From NCBI GenBank assembly GCA_029261475.1, contig JAJDBG010000039.1, positions 84,271-119,560 of the forward strand: a stretch of 35,290 bases of DNA. The letters run 5' to 3'. The notes beneath the pieces were generated by a model. It was not told the DNA's origin and ran no database searches. It worked only from the letters and a program-made list of their open reading frames with translations. The stretch's first letter is position 1, and each line of letters begins with the position of its first letter. The translations under genes were made by a program, and so were the position numbers. This document shows, one piece after another, positions 26,137 to 33,145 of this stretch. This DNA comes from Nitrospinaceae bacterium (lineage in GTDB: Bacteria > Nitrospinota > Nitrospinia > Nitrospinales > VA-1).

Positions 26137-26950
26137 CCAAGAAAATAAAGAAGAATCGCCTGATTCTGAAGAGGAAGAAACTACCGAGTCTCATCCAGAC
26201 AATTCCTCAAAGCTTACAGAGCCCGAAAATGAATCCAGCGAAGACGAAATCGAAGATGAAGAAGAACTAGACGAAGAAGAAGACGACTTTGACCTCGAAG
26301 CCCAGATAGAAGTTTTCCTGGAACAGATCGAGGAAGACCCCGAAAACTGCCTGAATTACTACAATCTTGGCGAAGCCTATATGGATTTGGGCGATATGCA
26401 AAGTGCCAAAAGTCAATTCGAACTGGCTTTGCAGTACGACCTGGATCAAGAATTCGGATCCATCATCCACTTTGCGTTAGGAGAACTTCTGTTTAGCGAA
26501 TTGATGTCTGGGATCCAGTCGAAAGTAATTCTAAGTTCCGTTGGCCTTCATTCCGCACACAAGGCAGGAGCCTCGATTGTCGACGTCAACGACGAAGATT
26601 ACAAAATCCCCATACGAGAATTTGAGCAAGCCCTGGATCTAGTCGGAAAACTAAAAGCCGACGAAGAAATTGTCGATTACGTTTCTCAAAACGCCCCCCT
26701 TCAAATTGCAGACTTACGATATAAGTGGGCCTCAGATTTAATCGACAAATCCAGACAGATCGACCTCTACGGAGATGAAATAAAAGACGTCAAGCAAGCA
26801 CAAAAATTATTAAAAAAAACAGTCGCAATCAATCCTAATCATTCGCAAGCCAACTTGATGATCAAATACACAAAAAAAATGATTCAGGAAGGCTGGGAAA
26901 GTTACGATGAGTATGGCTTTATAGCTAAAAAAGTTGAAGGTCAGGGTTAA
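26129..26950 (+). CDS. Acidic TPR-containing protein
   Basis: A 273-residue soluble protein. Residues 1-60 are almost entirely Glu, Asp and Ser. A TPR unit follows (CLNYYNLGEAYMDLGDMQSAKSQ, near 75-97), and helical hairpins continue to the C-terminus, including IREFEQALDLVGKL and AQKLLKKTVAINPNHSQA, which resemble degenerate TPRs. TPRs bind partner proteins. It overlaps the exported DUF1566 gene by 8 bases, so the two are translated together, although one is exported and this one has no signal peptide. Confidence 0.85.
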   Translation: MVDQENKEESPDSEEEETTESHPDNSSKLTEPENESSEDEIEDEEELDEEEDDFDLEAQIEVFLEQIEEDPENCLNYYNLGEAYMDLGDMQSAKSQFELALQYDLDQEFGSIIHFALGELLFSELMSGIQSKVILSSVGLHSAHKAGASIVDVNDEDYKIPIREFEQALDLVGKLKADEEIVDYVSQNAPLQIADLRYKWASDLIDKSRQIDLYGDEIKDVKQAQKLLKKTVAINPNHSQANLMIKYTKKMIQEGWESYDEYGFIAKKVEGQG

Positions 26951-27287
26951 ATTCTATATACAGCAACATCAATAAAGAGTTTTACTCAAAATTTTGACAT
27001 CAATAACAAGTTGATTGATTATTAATAATTAAGGGCATCTGTTAAAAAAGGTTTATTGAAAGAATGCGTTGAAAAAAACTGAGAAAGTAAATTTCCCGTA
27101 GCTCCACTATTTTCAAGGCCTCCACCGTTTGTTGTGGGAAACATTTAATTTCAAAAATCTTCATTATTTAATAATTTAACAGTCCTTTAAAATATATCCG
27201 ATAATGTTCACGTATTTTGCTAAACTCTCCATACGTTAACTTATCGACAAAAAGTTTTACACGGAACGAAAAAAGGTACCTTACCCC
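26951..27287. other. AT-rich intergenic region before the LRR gene
   Basis: These 337 bp have no coding signal or strong terminator. Two weak promoter candidates are visible: TTGACA at 26994-26999 with GATTAT 17 bp on, and TTAACA (27176-27181) with GATAAT (27200-27205) 18 bp apart. The second is 82 bp before the LRR start and is the more likely. Confidence 0.35.
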
Positions 27288-27683
27288 ATGTCAAGAATGG
27301 ATGATTTGCTAAGAGATAGATTGAGCAAAGACGGACAAGTGCTCAACTTAAAAGCTCAATATATAAGAGAAGTTGGCGCGAAAGAATTGGCACAAAGAGA
27401 AGAATTGAACAACCTGCGAGCCTTAGACCTCTCTCAGAATGATATTGGTGACGACGGAGTGAAAGCCATCGTGGAATCGCCTCATTTTTCTAAAATACGC
27501 ACCTTAAATCTGGCAGCCAACAACATCAGCGACAAAGGGGCCCATTATTTAGCCACCGCTGAAAATTTAAAAAACTTAAGAAGCATACAGTTGGTTATCA
27601 ACAATATCTCCGAAGAAGGGGAAAAAGAGCTACGTAACTCCTTGAGTCTGGCCAACCTGACATCATTGAAATTTAACGTCTGA
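27288..27683 (+). CDS. Leucine-rich-repeat protein (RNI-like)
   Basis: A 131-residue cytoplasmic protein with about four leucine-rich repeats. The clearest are LRALDLSQNDIGDDGVKAI (about 44-62) and IRTLNLAANNISDKGAHYL (about 71-89), of the ribonuclease-inhibitor type with alternating strand and helix. It lacks a signal peptide and any attached catalytic domain. LRRs bind proteins; no partner can be named. It stands apart from its neighbours by 337 and 332 bp gaps, so it may be transcribed separately. Confidence 0.82.
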   Translation: MSRMDDLLRDRLSKDGQVLNLKAQYIREVGAKELAQREELNNLRALDLSQNDIGDDGVKAIVESPHFSKIRTLNLAANNISDKGAHYLATAENLKNLRSIQLVINNISEEGEKELRNSLSLANLTSLKFNV

Positions 27684-28015
27684 CCAGAGAAAAAGAGTCT
27701 TTCAAGTCTGAAAGTAAACAAAAGAAAGACAAAATGTCTACTTATTGATTTATCCGTTAGTTATGCGAATCAATTTCACTGTAGATTTATATCTTGACTT
27801 CCATTGAGGGATTTGGTATTTTTCTCTCAAATTCCAGAAGGCTGTTTGTAAACGTGAGCGTACTGGATTTATCCTCGCGACAGTTATTATCTTAAGGTTT
27901 AGACTTGTTTATATTTTTTTGGACTAGCGGTAACCATCAAAAGGGATTATAGGATTGAAGTTAAGCTTTTTATAGTTCCAAATTTTTAACTTTTCCGTTA
28001 AAGGGGGAGCAACAC
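27684..28015. other. Intergenic leader before the small exported protein gene
   Basis: These 332 bp hold a 6-bp hairpin just after the LRR gene (CTTTCA-AGTC-TGAAAG, 27699-27714, no U run). A promoter-like pair, TTGACT (27794-27799) and TATTTT (27817-27822), is 17 bp apart. If real, the transcript would have a leader of about 190 nt. A very strong ribosome site (AGGGGGAG) lies just before 28016. Confidence 0.4.
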
Positions 28016-28504
28016 ATGAAAAAGATGGTCGGAATTTTTGCAGTATCAGCAGTATTGGCGTTTGCAGCAACTGCAAGCGCAAACGTAAATGTAGTACAAC
28101 CAGGCGGCACCTCTGTTTGTGAGAATGCATCTTGGAAAGTAGACAACCTGAGCGAGAGCGATGAAACAACTATCGTATTCAACTTGGGCCCTCAAGCTTA
28201 TGGCTGGGGTAAAGATGAGACACGCACCTTGGCACCAGGCGATTACTTGGCAAATGCGCTTCAACGCAAATCCACAATCAAAAATGAAGGTCCTGGAGCA
28301 ATCGCAGTTAACTGTCAACGACAACGAAATGATCGTCATGACTGGAAACTCGATCAAGGTTCTGGAAAGAGCTACCAAACCAATTATCATATGGACCATG
28401 TAAAACCTGGCACGTATATCGAGCCTGGCATGGGTCAACCTGAAGGAACTGAGAGAGGCCTGTTTTCCCAAACAGCTGGTCAATCTCGAGAAAGTAATCG
28501 ATAA
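28016..28504 (+). CDS. Small exported protein of unknown function
   Basis: A 162-residue protein with a clear signal peptide (MKKM start, hydrophobic core, likely cut after ASA at residue 22). The mature part is polar, has only two cysteines (35 and 100) that could form a disulfide, and contains a beta-rich segment (TTIVFNLGPQAYGW). The C-terminal third is rich in Gly, Arg, Gln and Ser and looks disordered. I do not recognise a family. The strong ribosome site upstream and strong terminator downstream suggest a single-gene, well-expressed transcript within the island. Confidence 0.78.
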   Translation: MKKMVGIFAVSAVLAFAATASANVNVVQPGGTSVCENASWKVDNLSESDETTIVFNLGPQAYGWGKDETRTLAPGDYLANALQRKSTIKNEGPGAIAVNCQRQRNDRHDWKLDQGSGKSYQTNYHMDHVKPGTYIEPGMGQPEGTERGLFSQTAGQSRESNR

Positions 28505-28520
28505 GCAAAAGTTTTATAAA

Positions 28521-28555
28521 ACCGGGGGGCCTTACGGCCTCCCGGTTTTTTTTTT
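28521..28555 (+). terminator. Strong intrinsic terminator
   Basis: An 11-bp stem with one G-U pair and a TTAC loop (28521-28546) is followed by nine T (28547-28555). It lies 17 bp after the stop codon of the small exported protein gene. Confidence 0.92.
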
Positions 28556-28672
28556 GCCCTTTTCTTTTACTCATAAGATATGAGATAATAGCGGACTCAA
28601 ACAAGTGAAACGTCCCTCCCTGGAGTTACAGTCTCCCCGCGTGGGAATTTATATTTTTATGCAGGAGTGAAA

Positions 28673-29167
28673 ATGTCATCGAGTAGATTTACAGACAATA
28701 AAGATGGAACTATCACAGACTCTTTGACCTCGCTGATGTGGATGCAAGAAGACTCATTTTTGAGATTGAAAAAGTTCATCACCTATCCACAAGCGATCAA
28801 ACTATTAAAAAAAACAAACGAAGATGCTTTTGCCGGTTACTCCGACTGGAGGCTCCCCGACAAACACGAAGCTTACAGCATTTACATTGTAGATTCGAAG
28901 ATTATGGACAAATATGATATGGTTGTTCATCTCGACTCAGCTTTCTCGCCAGGTTGCGGTTACAACACTTGGACTAGCCATGCGCGAGGAAATGTCACGG
29001 CATATTGCTTTTCATATGGGAACGGTACCGGAGGGCACAAAGAAACCGAAGATAATCTAAACGATAGCGTTCGCTTTGTCCGTGGCGTCTTAGATAGCAA
29101 AAAATACAAAAAGAAGACAATCCCTCAGCCTAAAGACGTTATCACTCGTGGTGGTGGATGGCGCTGA
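28673..29167 (+). CDS. DUF1566 domain protein
   Basis: A 164-residue protein that is nearly all one DUF1566 domain: FTDNKDGTITDSLTSLMW at the N-terminus, FAGYSDWRLPDKHEAYSIY in the centre, CGYNTWTSHARG and a terminal VRFVRGVLD. No signal peptide. A basic tail (KKYKKKTIPQPKDV, ending RGGGWR) follows the domain. I chose ATG 28673, five bases after AGGAG (28663-28667), over the in-frame GTG at 28667, which overlaps that ribosome site. It is the first of six consecutive DUF1566 loci, interrupted only by a glutaredoxin-like gene. Confidence 0.85.
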   Translation: MSSSRFTDNKDGTITDSLTSLMWMQEDSFLRLKKFITYPQAIKLLKKTNEDAFAGYSDWRLPDKHEAYSIYIVDSKIMDKYDMVVHLDSAFSPGCGYNTWTSHARGNVTAYCFSYGNGTGGHKETEDNLNDSVRFVRGVLDSKKYKKKTIPQPKDVITRGGGWR

Positions 29168-29272
29168 TTGATTATTGCGAAAATCTTTTTTTTCATATGA
29201 ATTACTTAAATCCCTACCCATTAAAATTTCATCCAAATATGAAACTAATTTTAGGGTAAAGAAAATGGCCTT

Positions 29273-29707
29273 ATGACAGACGAAATTTTCAAAGTTAATA
29301 AAGATGGGACGGTAGACGACCTGGATAACGATTTGCAGTGGAGTCTTAAAGATTCCCGACAGCTCTTGGGGAAATGGCTAAATTGGGACGAAGCCAACAG
29401 CTTTAAAGTAGCCTGCAACGAGCAAAATTATCTGGGGCACAACGATTGGCGCTTGCCAACCAAGAGTGAACTGCGAGTGTTCATGAAACATAAAGAACTT
29501 TACAGAGAACTCTTTTTAAACCTTCCAGAAAAAAAGAAACGCTCTGTATCCAACTACCAATCCGGCGGAGAAACCAGCGTGTGGTCCTCTGAAACACGTT
29601 ACGACTCTTTCGCGTGGAAGAGTTACTTCCCCTCAGGAAAAGAGATCTGCGTCGATCAGAGCGTCTCAACTACGGGCACATCTGCACGATTAGTTCGCGA
29701 TGCATAG
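29273..29707 (+). CDS. DUF1566 domain protein
   Basis: A 144-residue single-domain protein: FKVNKDGTVDDLDNDLQW, LNWDEANSFKVACN, YLGHNDWRLPTKSELRVF, VWSSETRYDSFAWKSYF and a terminal ARLVRDA. No signal peptide. The segment between the DWRLP and WSSET motifs is basic (LPEKKKRSV), unlike its paralogues, which carry a LDP-like acidic strand there. The ATG at 29273 is poorly placed for ribosome binding: AGGG is 16 bases away and better spaced for a three-codon frame at 29265 whose TGA overlaps this start. Confidence 0.83.
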   Translation: MTDEIFKVNKDGTVDDLDNDLQWSLKDSRQLLGKWLNWDEANSFKVACNEQNYLGHNDWRLPTKSELRVFMKHKELYRELFLNLPEKKKRSVSNYQSGGETSVWSSETRYDSFAWKSYFPSGKEICVDQSVSTTGTSARLVRDA

Positions 29708-29763
29708 CTCGACCGTTAAATTAATCGTCAAAAACACATCACCCCTGTAAGCGGAAAAATAAA

Positions 29764-30390
29764 ATGAGTGAATCAGAAGAAACCGAAAAAGAAGAGCTTA
29801 TTGAGGATGTAGAAGACTCTGAAGAAGAGTATGAAGAGGAAATCATCGAAGAGTTTGTCGGTGAAGACGAGTGGGGCGACGAAGAGGAAGAAGATGAAGA
29901 AGAAGTCCCGGAAGAAGCACTGCCCACTTTTGTTGACAATAGCGACGGTACAGTGAGCGAAACCGATAGACCTCTTCAATGGATGAAAAGCGACTCCTAC
30001 GCAGAATACAAATACGGAATCACTTGGTTTGAAGCACACGATTATTGCGAAAAAATGAACGAAGAACAATTCGCCGGGTTTGACGACTGGCGGTTATGTG
30101 GGTCCGAAGAAGCAAAAGGACTTTTTTCATTCGTCCGGGCCAACTATGACAAAGATGGTGCCGAGATTCATATCGATTCCGAATTTGATCCTGACGGAGG
30201 ACATAACACCTGGACTTACGATGAGAAACCGGAATACCAGCAATATGCGATGAAATTCAGTTACGTAACCGGAAACTGGGTTTGGGAAGCCAAAGATAAT
30301 GAATATTCTCATTGTCGCCTTGTACGCGATGTAATACGAGATGAGTGGGAACCCGAATGGAGAAGTGACTCCAAAAAATTTGAACGTTAG
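29764..30390 (+). CDS. DUF1566 domain protein with very acidic N-terminal tail
   Basis: A 208-residue protein. Residues 1-55 are almost all Glu and Asp (EEEDEEEVPEEA at the end). The DUF1566 domain spans about 56-195: FVDNSDGTVSETDRPLQW, WFEAHDYCEKMN, FAGFDDWRLCGSEEAKGLF, IHIDSEFDPDGGHNTWTYDE and CRLVRDV. In the usual WRLPT motif the Pro is replaced by Cys (WRLCG). No signal peptide. The acidic tail resembles those of the TPR, NHL and coiled-coil proteins of the island, suggesting a shared localisation or partner. Confidence 0.84.
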   Translation: MSESEETEKEELIEDVEDSEEEYEEEIIEEFVGEDEWGDEEEEDEEEVPEEALPTFVDNSDGTVSETDRPLQWMKSDSYAEYKYGITWFEAHDYCEKMNEEQFAGFDDWRLCGSEEAKGLFSFVRANYDKDGAEIHIDSEFDPDGGHNTWTYDEKPEYQQYAMKFSYVTGNWVWEAKDNEYSHCRLVRDVIRDEWEPEWRSDSKKFER

Positions 30391-30427
30391 AAAATTTCTA
30401 ACTTCTTTAAAAGGTTGCTAAACAATT

Positions 30428-30646
30428 ATGTCGCACTTTATGATATTTGGTAAAAACGATTGCCCACACACACAAAAAGCTGTGGCAGATTTTAAAAAAC
30501 AGCATCGTTCTTTCATTTACGTTAACGTTGAGAACAACGACCATGGAATGAAAACACTTCTCGAATACACCGACGGGAAATACATAATCCCAGTGATTGT
30601 CAACGTAGATGAAGGCAATGTGGAAATCGGATACACCGGTGATTGA
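30428..30646 (+). CDS. Small glutaredoxin-like protein
   Basis: A 72-residue thioredoxin-fold protein. A short first strand (FMIFGKND) leads to a CPHT motif with Cys12 as the likely nucleophile and no second Cys, as in monothiol glutaredoxins. The cis-proline segment YIIPVIV and a final IGYTG strand follow. It resembles the small glutaredoxin-like group that includes the UXX-star selenoprotein families. It would reduce or shuffle thiols in the cytoplasm. Its place inside the DUF1566 run links it to those genes by position only. Confidence 0.75.
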   Translation: MSHFMIFGKNDCPHTQKAVADFKKQHRSFIYVNVENNDHGMKTLLEYTDGKYIIPVIVNVDEGNVEIGYTGD

Positions 30647-30682
30647 AACACCTTTTTATAAAATAATAAGGAATTAAATAAG

Positions 30683-31189
30683 ATGTCAGAACAGCTTCCC
30701 GTAAAGAAAACCGATCAACTTCCCGTAAAAAAAGACGATGACGGGAAATCCAAGCGTTGGCTCGAAAAGGGTCCGCATGTCATTTTTGACACGGTGACTA
30801 AAATATACTGGCTGAAAAAAGATTCTTGGCTGGATAAGGGGAAATTTGTAAACTGGCACGAGGCCCGCGAGTTTGCAGATAAAAAAAATATGCGAAAAAT
30901 TGGTGGGTTTGATGATTGGCGCCTGCCCAACTACGACGAGGCCGCTAGTCTCTATGAAAAAAATGCAACCAACACCTGTAAAGGCGGTGGTACCATTCAC
31001 CTCGATCCCAGTTTCCCTGAAAATTCATTCAAAACCCAATGGTTATCGGGGGATACCTCTACACGACGACCTCGGTTCGATTATGAAGAAGGCAAACAGA
31101 TTTCTGTCGATGAATACAGCTTTGGCTCTGTTCGCATTTGTCGAAAAGCTCCTGTGAAAAAAAGCGACCAGATTCGTCGGCGCCATTGA
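30683..31189 (+). CDS. DUF1566 domain protein
   Basis: A 168-residue protein. The first 24 residues contain an exact internal repeat (QLPVKK twice) and are basic. The DUF1566 domain is more divergent than its neighbours: the N-terminal DNGDGT strand is replaced by EKGPHVIFDTVTKIYW, but NWHEAREFADKKN, GGFDDWRLPNYDEAASLY, IHLDPSF and VRICRKA are clear. The C-terminal tail is basic (KKSDQIRRRH), opposite in charge to the acidic tails nearby. No signal peptide. AAGGAA precedes the start. Confidence 0.82.
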   Translation: MSEQLPVKKTDQLPVKKDDDGKSKRWLEKGPHVIFDTVTKIYWLKKDSWLDKGKFVNWHEAREFADKKNMRKIGGFDDWRLPNYDEAASLYEKNATNTCKGGGTIHLDPSFPENSFKTQWLSGDTSTRRPRFDYEEGKQISVDEYSFGSVRICRKAPVKKSDQIRRRH

Positions 31190-31214
31190 ACTAAACCCCA
31201 AATCTCTCAGGACA

Positions 31215-32099
31215 ATGAACGAACCTTTGACAAATAAAGATATTGAATTCAAGGACAATGGTGACGGCACTATTTCCGACCCCATCAGCAAGCTCATGTG
31301 GGCCAAGGATGATACCTGGATAGAAAAAGGTAGACTCATGACTTGGCATGAATGCCAGGAGTATGTCCGCGAAAAAAATACCCAAAAATTTGCAGGTTAC
31401 AATAATTGGCGCTTCCCAACAGCTACCGATGCCCGCACATTATACGACCCCGAAGCTAGTAACTCTGACGTTGAAGGATGTGAAATTCATCTCGACCCAA
31501 TATTTACCTCGGGATGCGGTTTCTCCACTTGGACCAGTGAAACACGTGGTGCTAAAGCCGCGATGGGTTACGATCTTCGATCCGACTATGAATTTTGGCT
31601 GGCCAAGGAAAATAGTGGATTCCCAAGTGCTGTAAGGCTTGTTCGCAATATAGTCAAAGTCGCCGAGGAAAATGAAGAAGAGCGTTTTGTGAACAACGGA
31701 GATGGAACCGTTACAGATCGACAAGAGTGCGTCATGTGGAAAGCCGACGATTCCTACATCGATCTGGATAAATGGGTTTCTTGGGAAGAAGCAAGAACCT
31801 GGGTGCAAATACTGAACAATGTGCGGTATAAGGGATTTCAAAATTGGCGAATGCCCACACGAAAAGAAGTACAGTCGATCTACGATCCCTCAAGCCCTAT
31901 CACCGATAAATATGGAGACGTCGTTTATTTGGTGAAAGCATTCCCTGCTGGCTCAGCACAAACCTGCTGGACAAAAACTCGGCATCGTACCGACACGACT
32001 CTGGCAATACGCTTCCAAATGTATAATGGCGACTTCAAGTGGCATAAAGTTGGACTGCGAAGCCATGGCGTACGAGCCATTAGAGATATAAAGAAATAG
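31215..32099 (+). CDS. Tandem two-domain DUF1566 protein
   Basis: A 294-residue protein made of two complete DUF1566 domains. The first (about 11-150) has FKDNGDGTISDPISKLMW, FAGYNNWRFPTATDARTLY, IHLDPIF, FSTWTSETRG and VRLVRNI. The second (about 158-294) repeats the plan with FVNNGDGTVTDRQECVMW, GFQNWRMPTRKEVQSIY, CWTKTRH and VRAIRDI. A short acidic linker (AEENEEER) joins them. No signal peptide. It is the only fused pair in the window; the domains differ from each other about as much as from the other paralogues, so the fusion is not a recent duplication. Confidence 0.86.
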   Translation: MNEPLTNKDIEFKDNGDGTISDPISKLMWAKDDTWIEKGRLMTWHECQEYVREKNTQKFAGYNNWRFPTATDARTLYDPEASNSDVEGCEIHLDPIFTSGCGFSTWTSETRGAKAAMGYDLRSDYEFWLAKENSGFPSAVRLVRNIVKVAEENEEERFVNNGDGTVTDRQECVMWKADDSYIDLDKWVSWEEARTWVQILNNVRYKGFQNWRMPTRKEVQSIYDPSSPITDKYGDVVYLVKAFPAGSAQTCWTKTRHRTDTTLAIRFQMYNGDFKWHKVGLRSHGVRAIRDIKK

Positions 32100-32133
32100 G
32101 ACCCATGAAGCCTTTTCAGGAAAACAAAAAAAT

Positions 32134-32604
32134 ATGACTGAGCAACAATCGACAAGCCCTAATAAAGGCGCAAAAGCAGAGCGGTTTGTAGATATGGGCG
32201 AAGGCATTATCATGGATCGTGCACGAAAGTTGATGTGGCTAAAGCAAGACACATGGCAGATGACTGGAAAATGTATGAACCTTATTCAAGTGCGTACCTA
32301 TGTCGATTAACTCAACCAAAAACGACACTGCGGCTTTGGCAACTGGAGAGTTCCAAATGCTCTCGAAGCCAAAAGTTTGTATACCAAAAGCGAGAGCAAT
32401 AAAGACCATCAAGGCAAGGATGCTCATATTTACTCAATTTTTGAACCTGGTTTTGGCTTTTTATGCTGGACGAGTGATGTCAGAAATAAAATTCAAGCCC
32501 TCCGCTTTGGGTATCGCAAGGGCGTGATGACTTACGATGATATTTACAGACCCTCTCGCGGTTCCAGTCGACTCGTGAGAGACCTCAACGACGATTCCGA
32601 ATAA
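32134..32604 (+). pseudogene. DUF1566 gene broken by an in-frame ochre codon
   Basis: From ATG 32134 the frame encodes a DUF1566 start (FVDMGEGIIMDRARKLMW) and stops at TAA (32308-32310) after 58 codons. The same frame continues for 97 codons to TAA 32602-32604 with the rest of the domain: FGNWRVPNALEAKSLY, CWTSDVRN and SRLVRDL. The stop sits in the helix before the NWR motif, where paralogues have Lys or Glu (for example VREKN or ADKKN), so one base change from AAA, GAA or CAA would explain it. It may be a true pseudogene or an assembly error. Confidence 0.78.
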
Positions 32605-32648
32605 AATGAAAGTTCAGCTTAGACCGAACAAGACAGGAGAAAGTTTAC

Positions 32649-33083
32649 GTGGCAACAAAACGTTTTAGGGATAACGGCGACGGAACCGTTACCGATAAAG
32701 AAACCAATTTGATGTGGAAACAGACCGACTCTTATCAAGACACCAGCAATTGGACTAACTGGTACTCCTCTCAAGCCTATACACGTAGCCTTAATTTGGA
32801 AAAATTTGCGGGCCACAGGAATTGGCGTTTACCAACACTGGAAGAAGCCGAAAGCTTGTACGACGAAGACCATAGCATTCGGGATATGGACCGATTCGAT
32901 ATCTATATTCCACCCGAGTTTTCTCCCGGTGGTGGGTTCACAACATGGACCTCAGATGAAAGACCTCATGGCAGTGCCGCCGTATTTTATTACCGCTACG
33001 GTCACGCAAACCTGAATCATAAAGAATTAGACGTGACTAAGGACTCCGTAAGAGCCGTTAGAACTATTGACGAAGAAAAATAG
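32649..33083 (+). CDS. DUF1566 domain protein
   Basis: A 144-residue single-domain protein close to the family consensus: FRDNGDGTVTDKETNLMW, NWYSSQAYTRSLN, FAGHRNWRLPTLEEAESLY, IPPEFSPGGGFTTWTSDE and VRAVRTI. It starts at GTG 32649, supported by AGGAG about ten bases upstream. No signal peptide. Its first half is very like the exported DUF1566 protein encoded at 25495 (same LMW/LIWK-TDSYQ pattern), suggesting these two are the closest paralogues. It is the last DUF1566 gene of the run. Confidence 0.85.
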   Translation: MATKRFRDNGDGTVTDKETNLMWKQTDSYQDTSNWTNWYSSQAYTRSLNLEKFAGHRNWRLPTLEEAESLYDEDHSIRDMDRFDIYIPPEFSPGGGFTTWTSDERPHGSAAVFYYRYGHANLNHKELDVTKDSVRAVRTIDEEK

Positions 33084-33145
33084 CAAGAACGTCGCTAATA
33101 AAATGAAAATATTAGTATCCAAACTTATTTATAAGGAGACCGGCC

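Noticed and set aside
30644-30646. TGA read as selenocysteine in the glutaredoxin-like gene
   Set aside because: No SECIS-like stem-loop follows and the protein is complete without the extra four codons.
1471-32310. Genome-wide stop codon reassignment
   Set aside because: The two interruptions use different codons (TAG and TAA), and both codons serve as normal gene ends elsewhere in the window.
28673-33083. CRISPR-like or recent tandem DNA repeat array
   Set aside because: The DUF1566 copies are diverged whole genes, not short regular repeats; no spacer pattern exists.
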